Positions 44,031 to 53,910 of a stretch of 55,357 bases of DNA are shown in pieces. Position 1 is the stretch's first letter. Every line of letters starts with the position of its first letter. Source of the stretch: Sulfobacillus sp. (lineage in GTDB: Bacteria; Bacillota; Sulfobacillia; Sulfobacillales; Sulfobacillaceae); the NCBI GenBank assembly GCA_027343695.1, contig DAHWKJ010000032.1:1-55357 (forward strand). Direction: 5' to 3'. Below the pieces are notes generated by a model that was not told where the DNA came from, ran no database searches, and saw only the letters and a program-made list of their open reading frames with translations. Both the position numbers and the translations under genes were made by a program.

Positions 44031-44598
44031 GGCAAATGCCCCACGTGCAAGTTCAATTAAAGCGCCGAACCTGCCACGGGTTTTTTATCCCCACGGTGTA
44101 GCTCATCAGTAGTGAGAGCCTGTACCGCTTGGTCCTTCCGAGCAATTGTCGGTGGATCCCTAGGTACACTTCGACTGAATTTAAGTCTCTAGTTATTAGT
44201 GATTCGCGTAACAAATTGAAATTCCTGCTGACTTTAAAAATTTTTTTCGTCAAGGCAACGATATCATCGGATTCCTATGCCTGGTTAGACTCAAGGAGAC
44301 CGGATGGTGCCGGACAGTCTCTCTTGGCACGAGACGCTCACAAGCGACACATTATGACACTCCCTATGGGGTCACGATAAAGGCTCCCTATCGGTTTGTG
44401 TGAACGGGACTCCGGCATTTTCATCCGTCAGCCCAGTCTATGCCTAGGGACGCCTCTCTATGACAAGAAGCCCAAAGCGGTTCTGCCAAGCCGGGGGATT
44501 CCTATAAGCACGGACATTACGTCAGCTATCGTTACTAGTGCCAAAGTCCATCCAAGGTGTTTGGTCCCTGACCATCTAATCCCTCCCCGATATACGGG
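44031..44598. other. Long intergenic region without a recognisable gene
   Basis: Between the T-box leader and the APH-fold kinase. Open frames here have no ribosome sites and unnatural composition. It must contain the ilv promoter at its left end, but I cannot pick one -35/-10 pair with confidence. An AT-rich tract (CTTTAAAAATTTTTTTCG) lies near 44230-44250. I see no tRNA, repeat or IS end. Confidence 0.55.
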
Positions 44599-45441
44599 TC
44601 ACCAGCCCGCAATCCATTCTTTCACGAGTCGTTCGACCTCTTCTACCGTACCATGCTCTAACAAAAATCGGATCTGGTAAGTCGGCGCTACCCACCGATA
44701 AAACCGAATACGGTCCCTATAGCGATCGGGTGCCGATCCGGATTCCCATCCCGACCAGTCAAAGGCTGGGTCTCCTACCATTAAATCCCCAAAGTCAATG
44801 ATCCCGCTTATCTTTCCGGCGTCGACCAAGATATGGTCACAGGATAAATCCCCATGCAAGAGGGCAGGTTCCCAACTGCCCATGCTAAGCTGGCTAAAGA
44901 AGTCCCGAAAATGGTCTTGGGCTCGGCGCTGCTGTTTTGTGGTCAACAATGAAAGAACCGATTCCTGAATTTGGCCTTCTAGAATCTGATAACGTCGTCG
45001 CCACCGGGCTTTTGCATGACCCATTCGATAAGGAGTCGGGAGGTTTTTCGGATCATGTAAACTGTTGACAAAATTGTGGAGCGCTGCCTGCACGGCCGGC
45101 TCTTTCAGCGCTGTGCACGTGACGGGGTCACCGGGAATTTTTCGGTAAAGCCCACCCCACGGGCAGCGCTCTTCGTAATGGGGGATGGGTAACGCAACAC
45201 TTAATGTTTCAAGTTTGCTCATTTCATACTGAAGACGCGTATTGGCAGCACGAGTCCTACCCATCCTAAGCACCCACTCCCCGAAAAAGACTACCTGGTA
45301 ATCCCACCCTGGGGTCAATGCCGAGTGGATTTCGCTCGGGTCAAAGTCAAAACAGGGCCACGTTTGGTGGATGCGCTCGATGAGTGACGCGTATGGGTTA
45401 TTGATAGCAAAGCCCCTCCCGGCTGATTTCTTCCACGTCAT
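44599..45441 (-). CDS. APH-fold phosphotransferase of unknown substrate
   Basis: 280 aa of the aminoglycoside phosphotransferase/choline kinase fold. The catalytic loop is ALLHGDLSCDHILVDAGK (Brenner motif, aspartate base and asparagine-position histidine), followed by the metal aspartate in IIDFGDLMVGDPAFDWSGW. The N-lobe has DYQVVFFGEWVLRMGR. Such enzymes may phosphorylate an antibiotic, homoserine, a sugar or another small molecule; nothing here fixes the substrate. ATG 45441 lacks a clear ribosome site. Divergent from menF. Confidence 0.85.
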   Translation of the reverse strand: MTWKKSAGRGFAINNPYASLIERIHQTWPCFDFDPSEIHSALTPGWDYQVVFFGEWVLRMGRTRAANTRLQYEMSKLETLSVALPIPHYEERCPWGGLYRKIPGDPVTCTALKEPAVQAALHNFVNSLHDPKNLPTPYRMGHAKARWRRRYQILEGQIQESVLSLLTTKQQRRAQDHFRDFFSQLSMGSWEPALLHGDLSCDHILVDAGKISGIIDFGDLMVGDPAFDWSGWESGSAPDRYRDRIRFYRWVAPTYQIRFLLEHGTVEEVERLVKEWIAGW

Positions 45442-45639
45442 TATGGCATAAACGGATCTTAGTGCCCCATTCTATGCCACCAATGCTGGCTGTCGATTCA
45501 CCGGACGCCTCCCGATTAAGCTGCCAGGTCCGACACCATTTGTCATGCCTGGGACTCATTCTTTGGATTTCCGGAAAAGCTATTCCGGTGAGTCCGGTGA
45601 ACCATTGATTTATTGGAAAGGGCCTTTTATGATGACAAT

Positions 45640-47022
45640 ATGAACACGCATTCAGTCGACAACTTAAGCACCTATATCAGGGAGCAATTTGTGGGGTCGT
45701 GGCAAGCCTCAAAGCGGACAGGAAAGCCGCTGTGGCTCGTCGAACATTTAGTACTCCCGCGTCGCGATCTCTTAGGTCTGGTAGACCAGTTTCCCGATGC
45801 TTGGCTATTGAATGAAGCCAGTGGCGCTCGATTGGGCATTGGCGTCGCCCAACGGTGGAACTATAGTGGCAGAGATGCGTGGGTCGCCTGGAAACGTCAG
45901 TGGACGCGTCTAACCACATTGGAGAACCTCGACCCGACTCTAGAGGTCGCAGGCGGCGTCGCCTTCTCCTTAGACGACACGGCGGGGCGAGAACCTTGGG
46001 CTACCTTCCCGCGAATGTCTTGGACCTTGCCGGCAGTCCTGTTGGAAGACGCCCCAGATGGCCTCAAAACGACTCTCGTGGCCCGCGTCGACGCTTCATT
46101 GCCGATGGCTCCGGTGGAGGCCTATTATCAGAGCCTCATGGAGATCATCACGAGACCAGCTCGGCCTCGCGCATATGAGAACCCTACCATTATCGACTAT
46201 CGTAGTACGCCGAATCATGCGGAATGGTGCCGATTAGTGGAATCCGCAGTCCGCACCATACAATCCCAAGACCTCGATAAGGTAGTCTTAGCGCGGGCGG
46301 TCTCAACTCGTTTCGACACCCCATTATCGATCTCAGCTATTTTGGAGCACTTGGTTAGCGCTAACCCCGATGCTCATGTCTTTGGGCTGCGCATGCAATC
46401 CCGAACATTTCTTGGTGCCACACCCGAGTTGCTGGTCGAGACCGACGGTCCAGATATCTTCACGATGGCCTTGGCAGGGTCCGCGCCGCGTGGCGACACA
46501 CCCCACCAAGACCACCTTCTGGCGCAAAACCTACTAACCCATCAGAAAAACCTCATGGAACACGAAGCCGTCAAAAAACACATTTTAAGTGTCATGGCGG
46601 GCTCTAGCAGAGATATTCAGGCGCCACAAAATCCGGCCATTAAGCGGCTACCCACAGTCCAGCATCTCTTTACCCCAATAAGCGCCAAGTTCCAACCCGA
46701 CCGCACGGTGTGGGATCTTGCAGAAGCTCTCGGGCCGACTCCAGCGGTCGGCGGTCATCCGGTCGCACCGGCGGTCGATTGGATTCTAAACCATGAACCC
46801 TTTGACCGTGGATGGTACGCAGGAATCGTGGGACACGTCGCTCTGAATGGCGATGGTAAACTACTCGTGGCATTACGATCGGCCCTAATTGATGGAGCCG
46901 ACGCCACACTATTTGGCGGATGCGGCATCATGGGTCAGTCACGACCAGAAGAGGAGTGGGTGGAATCTCAGTGGAAAATTCAGTCCATGCTACAGGCCAT
47001 GGGAGTCGAGGACCAACTGTAG
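45640..47022 (+). CDS. menF: Isochorismate synthase
   Basis: 460 aa; isomerises chorismate to isochorismate, the first step of menaquinone synthesis. The chorismate-binding domain has LDKVVLARAVSTRFD, FLGATPELLVET, MALAGSAPRGDTPHQDHLL, KEHEAVKKHIL-like HEAVKKHILSVM, HLFTPISAKFQPDRTVWDLA, PTPAVGGHPVAPA, RGWYAGIVGHV and the end motif FGGCGIMGQSRPEEEW. ATG 45640 is used; a TTG nine codons earlier is possible, and neither has a strong ribosome site. A CCGGAA/TTCCGG hairpin lies in the leader (45571-45588). First gene of menFDHBEA. Confidence 0.94.
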   Translation: MNTHSVDNLSTYIREQFVGSWQASKRTGKPLWLVEHLVLPRRDLLGLVDQFPDAWLLNEASGARLGIGVAQRWNYSGRDAWVAWKRQWTRLTTLENLDPTLEVAGGVAFSLDDTAGREPWATFPRMSWTLPAVLLEDAPDGLKTTLVARVDASLPMAPVEAYYQSLMEIITRPARPRAYENPTIIDYRSTPNHAEWCRLVESAVRTIQSQDLDKVVLARAVSTRFDTPLSISAILEHLVSANPDAHVFGLRMQSRTFLGATPELLVETDGPDIFTMALAGSAPRGDTPHQDHLLAQNLLTHQKNLMEHEAVKKHILSVMAGSSRDIQAPQNPAIKRLPTVQHLFTPISAKFQPDRTVWDLAEALGPTPAVGGHPVAPAVDWILNHEPFDRGWYAGIVGHVALNGDGKLLVALRSALIDGADATLFGGCGIMGQSRPEEEWVESQWKIQSMLQAMGVEDQL

Positions 47023-48719
47023 TCCCCGATCCCTTGGCATGGTTCTTAGACACCATGACACGCCAACTACAAGCCGCCGGTGTTACCCATGCGGTGGTGT
47101 GCCCCGGGTCTCGTTCCACGCCCTTAGCCCTGGCATTGGATCGATCTCCGGAAATCAAGGTCGACGTGTTATTGGACGAGCGTTCTGCCGGATTTTATGC
47201 CTTGGGTTTGGCCCGCGCCACGGGCCAAACCGTGGTCCTGGTCTCCACCTCGGGCACTGCGGCCGCAAATTTTTTGCCGGCAGTGGTAGAGGCGTCGTTA
47301 GATCGCGTGCCGTTGATGGTGTTGACGGCAGATCGCCCCCGCGAGTTGCGCCGGGTCGGCGCCAGCCAAACTATTGACCAAGTCGAGTTATACGGAACTC
47401 ACGTACGCTATTTTATCGATTTGCCAAGCCCGGAACCCTTACCCGCGGTGATTCGCTATGTGCGCAACCAAGTGCTTCGGGCTCTGCGTCTCGCCCTGTC
47501 CCCAATACCGGGGCCGGTGCACCTGAACCTTCCACTCCGAGAGCCCCTAATACCAAACTGGGACCGGGTTCCGGCCGACCCACCGGCACTGCCTCTTCCC
47601 ATCACAAACCTTTGCCCCAGTAGCGAGACCCTGAACCAAGCAAAAACCTATTTAGGGCAGTTTCGCCGGGGATTAATCATTGCCGGCCCCGGAACGGCCG
47701 ATACCATAGAACCCACCTTAGTGCAGTGGGCCACTGCCTGGGGCTGGCCCATTTTGGCGGATCCCCTCAGCAACTTACGTCATGGTGATTCTACTGTCAT
47801 TGGATCCTATGACCTGATCCTGCGTAGTCGGAAGGGTCCCGCACCCGATACCGTATTACGGATCGGGGCCATCCCCACTTCCAAAGCCCTTAATCAATGG
47901 CTCGTTGGCCTGCCCGGCGTCTACCTTGACCCGAGCGAAGAAGGGCGGGATCCAAACGCCCAAGATCTACTCGTGGTGGGTGGCGATGTTACGGCTGCCT
48001 TGACAGCACTCCTGAATCCACCGGCCGGTTATGAAGTCGATACATCGTGGCTGCCCTATTGGCAAGATGCGGAACGCTCTGTACGGGGCCAGCTTGGGGA
48101 TCTGGTGCGAAACCTGGGGGAGGACTACGAGCCGCAGTTATTTTACAATCTTGGGTCCTGGCTCGATCCCTTGAGTCCCGCTGTGCACCCGGTCATGATT
48201 AGTAATAGCATGCCCATTCGGGATCTTGACACGTTTTGCCTACAAAGCCCCCCCCCTCTCCGCTTCTTCTCAAATCGCGGTGCGAACGGCATTGACGGGG
48301 TGACCTCGACGGCCTTGGGTCTTGCCGCTCATTACGGTGACGTGACCTTGATTATTGGTGATCTCGCGTTTTATCATGACATGAACGGCCTGTTGGCCGC
48401 GTCGCGCTTAAACCTTAACGCGTTAATCATCGTGATCAATAATCAGGGAGGGGGAATCTTTTCTTTCCTGCCCCAAAGTGAGGTGCTTCCCAAAGAGACG
48501 TTTGAAACATATTTCGGGACTCCCATCACCATCGATTTCAGTCATGTCGCCGCCTTATACCATGGGTCATTTGCGCGGGTTGGCACGTCCCATGATCTAG
48601 GCCGAGCTATAGAACGTTTCGCTCACCAACCCGGGCTACGCATTATCGAGTGGCGGACCGTATCCCGCGATCAAAATCGAGAGGCCCATCAAGCGATCTT
48701 ACAAGGAATCCGGCCATGA
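46971..48719 (+). CDS. menD: 2-succinyl-5-enolpyruvyl-6-hydroxy-3-cyclohexene-1-carboxylate synthase
   Basis: 582-aa TPP enzyme joining isochorismate to 2-oxoglutarate. It has VTHAVVCPGSRSTPLALAL, VLLDERSAGFYALGLARATG, LVSTSGTAAANFLPAVVEAS, LTADRPRELRRVGASQTIDQ, FFSNRGANGIDGVTSTALGLA and the TPP motif LIIGDLAFYHDMNGLLAA ... IVINNQGGGIFSFLP. The GTG at 46971 lies seven bases after GGGTGG and gives a normal length; it overlaps menF by 52 bases. Couples to menH through ATGA. Confidence 0.95.
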   Translation: MENSVHATGHGSRGPTVVPDPLAWFLDTMTRQLQAAGVTHAVVCPGSRSTPLALALDRSPEIKVDVLLDERSAGFYALGLARATGQTVVLVSTSGTAAANFLPAVVEASLDRVPLMVLTADRPRELRRVGASQTIDQVELYGTHVRYFIDLPSPEPLPAVIRYVRNQVLRALRLALSPIPGPVHLNLPLREPLIPNWDRVPADPPALPLPITNLCPSSETLNQAKTYLGQFRRGLIIAGPGTADTIEPTLVQWATAWGWPILADPLSNLRHGDSTVIGSYDLILRSRKGPAPDTVLRIGAIPTSKALNQWLVGLPGVYLDPSEEGRDPNAQDLLVVGGDVTAALTALLNPPAGYEVDTSWLPYWQDAERSVRGQLGDLVRNLGEDYEPQLFYNLGSWLDPLSPAVHPVMISNSMPIRDLDTFCLQSPPPLRFFSNRGANGIDGVTSTALGLAAHYGDVTLIIGDLAFYHDMNGLLAASRLNLNALIIVINNQGGGIFSFLPQSEVLPKETFETYFGTPITIDFSHVAALYHGSFARVGTSHDLGRAIERFAHQPGLRIIEWRTVSRDQNREAHQAILQGIRP

Positions 48720-49549
48720 CTACGATCGCATACTTTCAGCATGAAGCATTGAGGATTGCGTATCGGACCTGGGGCGATCGAACTAAACCGCCGCTGCTTC
48801 TCCTCCATGGATTTACAGGCACCAGCCTAGGATGGGAAGCACTGGCTCAGGAGTGGGCTTCAGAGTATTGGGTTCTGGCCCCTGAGCTTCCGGGACACGG
48901 TGCCTCTATGGCCCCGGTCATGGCGCAAGATCTCTCGGTCGCCAATACGGCCGATGCGCTAGCCCATTTCATGGTGTCTTTATCGTCCAAGCCGTTTTCA
49001 CTGCTCGGGTATTCTTTTGGGGGCAGAATTGGCCTGCATTTAGTCCGCGACGTCCCTGCCAAAATTGCATGCGCGATCTTGGAAAGCACGTCTCCGGGCA
49101 TTCAAGACCCTACCCTACGGGCCGAGCGGCGGCACCAGGATATGGCTCTAGCCGATATGATTGAAGCCCAGGGACTCGACTGGTTTATCCCTTATTGGCA
49201 GAGTCTACCGCTTTTCAAGTCGCAAACGACTCTCAGTGACCCACTGCGCCAAATGCTGAACCGAGAGCGTCGTACACACACGGCGCGAGGACTAGCACAA
49301 AGCCTGCGGGGTGCGGGAACAGGAACCCAAGAGTCTTTGTGGACTGCGCTGTCAACCATGCGGGTTCCCATCCTGATTATTACCGGAGCCGAAGATTCTA
49401 AATATCGGGATATCGGTCAAGCCATGCAAGCGGCACTACCAAATAGTCAATGGGTGTCTCTGAATGGTGCCGGGCACAATGTTCATCTAGAAAGACCACA
49501 CGCATTTAGCCAACTTGTCTCACAATTTCTAGCGCAACACACCCACTAG
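48716..49549 (+). CDS. menH: SHCHC synthase (MenH-type alpha/beta hydrolase)
   Basis: 277 aa; removes pyruvate from the MenD product. Motifs are [15 protein letters not shown] (oxyanion), the nucleophile [36 protein letters not shown] (a typical MenH arginine-rich segment), [15 protein letters not shown] (acid) and [14 protein letters not shown] (histidine). ATG 48716 overlaps the menD stop by four bases. The position between menD and menB supports MenH over a generic hydrolase. Confidence 0.92.
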   Translation: MTTIAYFQHEALRIAYRTWGDRTKPPLLLLHGFTGTSLGWEALAQEWASEYWVLAPELPGHGASMAPVMAQDLSVANTADALAHFMVSLSSKPFSLLGYSFGGRIGLHLVRDVPAKIACAILESTSPGIQDPTLRAERRHQDMALADMIEAQGLDWFIPYWQSLPLFKSQTTLSDPLRQMLNRERRTHTARGLAQSLRGAGTGTQESLWTALSTMRVPILIITGAEDSKYRDIGQAMQAALPNSQWVSLNGAGHNVHLERPHAFSQLVSQFLAQHTH

Positions 49550-49572
49550 AATTCAGAAAGGATGGATCACAG

Positions 49573-50403
49573 ATGACACGAGCAACGGGCATCAGTTGGA
49601 CCGAAGTGAAGAAATATCAGGATATTATATTGGAGGAACACGACGGGATCGCAAAGATCACGATTAATCGACCTGAAGTGCGTAATGCGTTTCGTCCCGA
49701 AACCTTATTCGAATTGACCGATGCCTTCAACTGGGTTCGCGATAATCCAAACATCGGCGTCGCAATTTTAACCGGAATGGGCGACAAGGCATTTTGTTCG
49801 GGAGGCGACCAACGAATCCGCGGTGAAGGGGGCTACATGGACCCCAATGGGGTGCCCCGATTAAATGTGCTTGACCTGCAAAAACAAATCCGGAGCCTCC
49901 CGAAACCAGTCATTGCAATGGTGGCGGGATATGCTATTGGTGGCGGCCACGTCTTACATGTCGTCTGTGACCTCACCATCGCAGCCGACAACGCGATTTT
50001 TGGGCAAACAGGTCCGAAGGTGGGAAGTTTTGACGCCGGGTACGGATCCACGCTCTTAGCTCGAATCGTAGGACATAAAAAGGCACGAGAAATTTGGTAC
50101 CTGTGTCGGCAATATAACGCGCAAGAGGCCTTGGATATGGGACTGGTCAACACCGTGGTACCACTGGAAAATTTGGAAGCAACCACGGTGGAATGGGCCC
50201 AAGAAATGCTCGCCAAAAGCCCGATCGCGTTACGATTTTTGAAGTCGGCATTCAATGCGGACACCGATGGATTATCAGGCATTCAAGAATTAGCCGGCAA
50301 CGCCACCATGCTGTATTACATGACCGATGAAGCCAAAGAGGGCAAGAATGCCTATCTGGAAAAGCGGACTCCCGACTTTAAAAAATTCCCCCGATTGCCA
50401 TGA
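49573..50403 (+). CDS. menB: 1,4-dihydroxy-2-naphthoyl-CoA synthase
   Basis: 276-aa crotonase-fold enzyme that closes the naphthoquinone ring. It has [57 protein letters not shown], and the MenB active-site [21 protein letters not shown] (catalytic aspartate), then [22 protein letters not shown] precedes ATG 49573. Ends in the ATGA overlap with menE. Confidence 0.97.
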   Translation: MTRATGISWTEVKKYQDIILEEHDGIAKITINRPEVRNAFRPETLFELTDAFNWVRDNPNIGVAILTGMGDKAFCSGGDQRIRGEGGYMDPNGVPRLNVLDLQKQIRSLPKPVIAMVAGYAIGGGHVLHVVCDLTIAADNAIFGQTGPKVGSFDAGYGSTLLARIVGHKKAREIWYLCRQYNAQEALDMGLVNTVVPLENLEATTVEWAQEMLAKSPIALRFLKSAFNADTDGLSGIQELAGNATMLYYMTDEAKEGKNAYLEKRTPDFKKFPRLP

Positions 50404-51875
50404 GTATCCGCACCGTCCCAGACTGGCTTCAGCATCAGGCAGCAACCCGACCGAACCATTTGGCCATCGACGATGGGCGTCGTCAGGTATCGTTTGAAGA
50501 ACTCGACGCAGAGGCCCGGCGGTACCAAGCCGGGCTCAGCGCCCAGGGGATTGTCGCAGGGGATCGAGTGGCGTTGGTGGCACGCCCCCAGGTCGCCTCA
50601 CTCGCCTTTATTCATGCGGTCATACGGCACCAGGCGATTTTGGTTCCGTTGGACCCCAACCTAACCGAGGCGGATTTCCGAACCCGAATCGGAGATTCTC
50701 TGCCCAAGCTGGTGGTATCGGACGGTAGTGCTCGGGCTTCCGTCCCCGATGCCATAGGTCTCGATGATGTGGCGCAGGATTCCCCTAGGGTTCTATTCTC
50801 TGAACCCTTGAACCTCGATCGGGTTGCAGTACTGGTGTATACCTCGGGGACCACGGGGACACCCAAAGCGGCCCAAATCCGGGTCGGTAACTTTTTCTGG
50901 AGCGCACTCTTTGGCGGCCTGCACATGGGTATCCAGACAGATGATTGTTGGCTCTTTGTGATGCCTTTATTCCACGTCTCGGGTCTATCCATTATTTTTC
51001 GTAGCGTCATTCATGGGAGTAGCATTCGGATTCGCGTACCATTTTCTCCCACTGTCACGCGGGATACTCTTCGTACGGGAAATATTACCCTTACCTCATG
51101 GGTTCCGACCATGCTCTTCCGCCTCCTCGAAGAGGGTCTTGGACCAAACGATGCTCCCTCACTGCGCATGATTCTCCTCGGAGGCGCTCCAGCCTCCCCG
51201 GATCTCGTCGCGCAAAGCCGCACCCGGGGCCTCCCGGTCGTACCCACGTATGGGCTAACCGAAACCTGTTCGCAAGTGGTCACAGGCCTGATCGGCGAAG
51301 GGAACGAAATGCCCGGAAGTTCCGGGCGGCCCATATTCCCCACTCAAATCCGGATCGTAGACGGCTCTGGTCGCGAAGTTCCATCAGGGCAACCGGGAGA
51401 AATTTTAATCAGCGGTCCTACGGTCTTCGCCGGTTACTGGCAAAATCCTGATGCCACGGCCCAAGCCCTAACTACGGATGGATGGCTACGTACTCACGAC
51501 CTGGGTTGGATGTCACCCCAAGGTTGGCTCACCGTGATTGACCGTTTGGGAGATCTCATCATTCGTGGAGGAGAAAACATCTCTCCCACCGAGATCGAAA
51601 ACGCGGTCTTGGGATTTCCCGATATTGAAGACGTTGCGGTGGTAGGCATCCCCGATCCCGAATGGGGAGAAGTCGTCGCGGCTGTGGTTGTCTCGAGCAC
51701 CCCGATTCGGCCGCAAATCCTGACAAACTTCTTGCAGATGCGACTCGCCCGATATAAAATTCCTACTGTCTACTTTCAGGTCGACGCATTACCTCGGACG
51801 CCTAGTGGCAAGATTCAGCGCCGACGGGTCCGTGATCAGATAGAATCCCACGTATGGGGTCCACTCACTGACTAG
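50400..51875 (+). CDS. menE: o-Succinylbenzoate-CoA ligase
   Basis: 491-aa AMP-forming ligase that makes OSB-CoA for MenB. It has the P-loop [91 protein letters not shown] and the lysine motif [12 protein letters not shown]. Starts at ATG 50400 within the menB stop. The substrate is assigned mainly from operon context. Confidence 0.93.
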   Translation: MSIRTVPDWLQHQAATRPNHLAIDDGRRQVSFEELDAEARRYQAGLSAQGIVAGDRVALVARPQVASLAFIHAVIRHQAILVPLDPNLTEADFRTRIGDSLPKLVVSDGSARASVPDAIGLDDVAQDSPRVLFSEPLNLDRVAVLVYTSGTTGTPKAAQIRVGNFFWSALFGGLHMGIQTDDCWLFVMPLFHVSGLSIIFRSVIHGSSIRIRVPFSPTVTRDTLRTGNITLTSWVPTMLFRLLEEGLGPNDAPSLRMILLGGAPASPDLVAQSRTRGLPVVPTYGLTETCSQVVTGLIGEGNEMPGSSGRPIFPTQIRIVDGSGREVPSGQPGEILISGPTVFAGYWQNPDATAQALTTDGWLRTHDLGWMSPQGWLTVIDRLGDLIIRGGENISPTEIENAVLGFPDIEDVAVVGIPDPEWGEVVAAVVVSSTPIRPQILTNFLQMRLARYKIPTVYFQVDALPRTPSGKIQRRRVRDQIESHVWGPLTD

Positions 51876-51891
51876 AAAGAGGATTATCTTC

Positions 51892-52773
51892 GTGAATTTT
51901 CGACAATTTTTAAGAGTGGCTCGCCCACCAACCTTGACCGCCACCGTGGTCCCACTGTTCACCGGGGGCGCAATAGCCTGGACAACCGGACACTGGGTTT
52001 GGTGGTGTTGGATCGACATCATGGCGATTGCCTTCCTTATGCAAATCGGAGCCAATATGCTCAATGAGTACTTTGACTGGCGCCGCGGTGAGGACAATGC
52101 CGAGTCTTTAGGCATCGGCGGTATTATTGTATCCGGCGAGGTGACCCCGGCGGCGGTACTCCGTACCGCCATTATTGGATATGCGCTCTCCTTAGCTCTT
52201 GGCCTCATCCTTGTCGCCTATCGTGGCGATCTCTTATTAATCATGGGTCTCTTAGCAATTCTGGGCGGATTCATGTACACCGGCGGACCGCGACCGGTGT
52301 CGTCGACACCGTTAGGGGAGCTCATGGTAATGGCCATTATGGGCCCCTTAGAGGTATTGTCCATCACATTCGCGGCTTCCGGAACCATGCCCCGCGTAGC
52401 TTGGCTGGTATCGATTCCCGTGGGTATTTCAGTGGCGACAATTTTATTGGCCAATAATTTACGGGACCATATCAAAGACGCCCAACATGGTCGCCGCACT
52501 ATCCCTATTGTATTAGGGGTCACTGGCGGATTTCGTGTATTAATTGCCATGCTTTTGGTGATCCTGGGGTGGATTACAGGGGCCGTCATCATGGGCCAAT
52601 TGCCGATCCCAACCCTCTTAATTTGGCTGGCGTTACCCCTCGGTATCAAGACATACCGCACTCTCGGGCAGCCTCAATCGTTGCCACGAGCCGTGCCCAT
52701 TATGGGTCGCCTGCACTTGGCTTTTGGATTTCTCTTAACGGTTGGCATCCTGTGGGGCGGGCCCTGGCGATAA
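51892..52773 (+). CDS. menA: 1,4-dihydroxy-2-naphthoate polyprenyltransferase
   Basis: 293-aa UbiA-family membrane enzyme that attaches the isoprenoid tail to DHNA. About eight or nine transmembrane segments. Both aspartate motifs are present: NMLNEYFDWRRGEDNAESL (about 60-78) and ANNLRDHIKDAQHGRRTIP (about 185-203). GTG start at 51892 after AAAGAGGA. Last biosynthetic gene of the cluster; menC and the methyltransferase menG are absent. Confidence 0.95.
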   Translation: MNFRQFLRVARPPTLTATVVPLFTGGAIAWTTGHWVWWCWIDIMAIAFLMQIGANMLNEYFDWRRGEDNAESLGIGGIIVSGEVTPAAVLRTAIIGYALSLALGLILVAYRGDLLLIMGLLAILGGFMYTGGPRPVSSTPLGELMVMAIMGPLEVLSITFAASGTMPRVAWLVSIPVGISVATILLANNLRDHIKDAQHGRRTIPIVLGVTGGFRVLIAMLLVILGWITGAVIMGQLPIPTLLIWLALPLGIKTYRTLGQPQSLPRAVPIMGRLHLAFGFLLTVGILWGGPWR

Positions 52774-52817
52774 CGTGGTAAAATAAACCAGGATCAAGAA
52801 AGGTTCGGTGTGGCCTC

Positions 52818-53195
52818 ATGAATCCCCCACAAAATTTGAAGTTTACGACGATGTTCTTGCGAACCGCGTTTTTACTGGCCCTGTTACTCGGTCTCGGAGA
52901 TATGTTCGGGTTATGGCCAGCGACGCGATTATTGGTAGATGCGCATATCATTGCAGGGCTGCTCTTTCTGGGATCGGTCTGGGCACTCGCCACAAAGGTT
53001 AATAAGACAGCACCAGGAGCTGCCGGCCCCCTGTGGGCGGCGCTGTTTGTAATCCTAGTCGGAGCAGTCATTGCGCTCTTTATGAAAATTTCCGGCAATC
53101 TGCTGGGTATTCTACATTTGGTCTTAATGTTGCTGGCCATGGGAATGGCCGAGATGGGTATCGCCCGGGCCAAACGACGTGCAGCCTCGGCCTAA
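52818..53195 (+). CDS. Small membrane protein of unknown function
   Basis: 125 aa with four predicted transmembrane segments: FLLALLLGLGDMFGLW, DAHIIAGLLFLGSVWALA, LWAALFVILVGAVIALF and LLGILHLVLMLLAMGMAEMG, and a basic tail. A His in TM2 (DAHIIAG) and in TM4 (ILHLVL) are suggestive of a haem- or quinone-linked four-helix protein, but this is speculation. ATG 52818 has only a weak ribosome site. 44 bases after menA and probably co-transcribed. Confidence 0.7.
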   Translation: MNPPQNLKFTTMFLRTAFLLALLLGLGDMFGLWPATRLLVDAHIIAGLLFLGSVWALATKVNKTAPGAAGPLWAALFVILVGAVIALFMKISGNLLGILHLVLMLLAMGMAEMGIARAKRRAASA

Positions 53196-53551
53196 CCCCC
53201 GCTACCAGACGGACTAGCATTCACGGAGCACCACCCAACTTTTCGCCATGGGTCGGTGTTTGTGATCTGAGTCCTTTCACATTCCGGAACACTGGCCTAA
53301 GGCGGCCAGGGCCATCCACCTCCGACACCAAATGCTAACCCTCGACTAACTGGGCATTAGTATAAAATGCCGACTCTCCGCACGAGGGAATTCGCCAACG
53401 AGTGTCGGCACTCCAACGGAAACAGCACGAAACACCCGATGTCGTTTGACCGATACCGGCGCCCTCGGATGACCGATATCCCATAAATTTCAGCCAGGTG
53501 ACGGAACCCCAAAACCCGCGACAGGTTCCCTCCTCTTTTATGCTCTTCCGC
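53196..53551. other. Intergenic region, one inverted repeat
   Basis: No convincing gene. TGCCGAC (53368-53374) and GTCGGCA (53404-53410) are inverted 7-base arms 29 bases apart; TATAAA lies just before. Nothing else stands out up to the tRNA-Gln terminator. Confidence 0.5.
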
Positions 53552-53579
53552 AAAATAAAAAATCCGCAATCACTTGCGG
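53552..53579 (-). terminator. Terminator of tRNA-Gln
   Basis: CCGCAA (53564-53569) and TTGCGG (53574-53579) form a 6-bp stem with a four-base loop. On the minus strand it is followed by ATTTTTTATTTT (53552-53562). It lies 14 bases after the tRNA gene. Confidence 0.8.
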
Positions 53580-53593
53580 CATCTTAGAAATAT

Positions 53594-53669
53594 TGGCTGG
53601 GGAGGCAGGACTCGAACCTGCGAATGCGGGATCCAAAGTCCCGTGCCTTACCAACTTGGCGACTCCCCA
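53594..53669 (-). tRNA. tRNA-Gln (TTG)
   Basis: On the minus strand: acceptor TGGGGAG with CTCCCCA, anticodon stem CGGGA/TCCCG around CTTTGGA, giving TTG (Gln). Discriminator G and CCA are encoded. It has its own promoter and terminator. Confidence 0.95.
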
Positions 53670-53701
53670 ATGGTGCGGATTCTTCACTTGCAACATCAGG
53701 G

Positions 53702-53730
53702 ATTATCCCATACGAGAGCGCGGCTGTCAA
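53702..53730 (-). promoter_or_regulatory. Promoter of tRNA-Gln
   Basis: On the minus strand: perfect TTGACA (53725-53730), 17-nt spacer, GATAAT (53702-53707), about 33 bases before the mature tRNA. Confidence 0.8.
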
Positions 53731-53833
53731 GATAGATAGTGTCCTCAATCGCCATAAAGGAGTCCAAGAATACCCATGGAATATTCACATCGGTGTGTCA
53801 TAATAAGAGCTAGAATTCCCTTACTTTCGTTAT

Positions 53834-53856
53834 GGATTTGGTGATCAATCAAATCC
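53834..53856. promoter_or_regulatory. Operator-like inverted repeat before the ABC ATPase gene
   Basis: GGATTTG (53834-53840) and CAAATCC (53850-53856) are perfect 7-base arms nine bases apart, with a central TGATCA. They lie 55-77 bases before the TTG start, in the promoter zone, so a sugar-responsive regulator could bind here. Confidence 0.4.
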
Positions 53857-53910
53857 TGGTTTATTCGGCTTAGAAAGAAACCATACTATGTTTTCAAGGA
53901 GCGAAAATCA

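Noticed and set aside
44129-44380. Plus-strand frame of 83 codons in the ilv/APH intergenic gap
   Set aside because: No ribosome site, an AT-rich tract in the middle and no similarity to a known family.
48716-49549. Generic esterase call for the menH gene
   Set aside because: The overlap with menD, the position before menB and the MenH-like ESTSPG-arginine segment favour SHCHC synthase.
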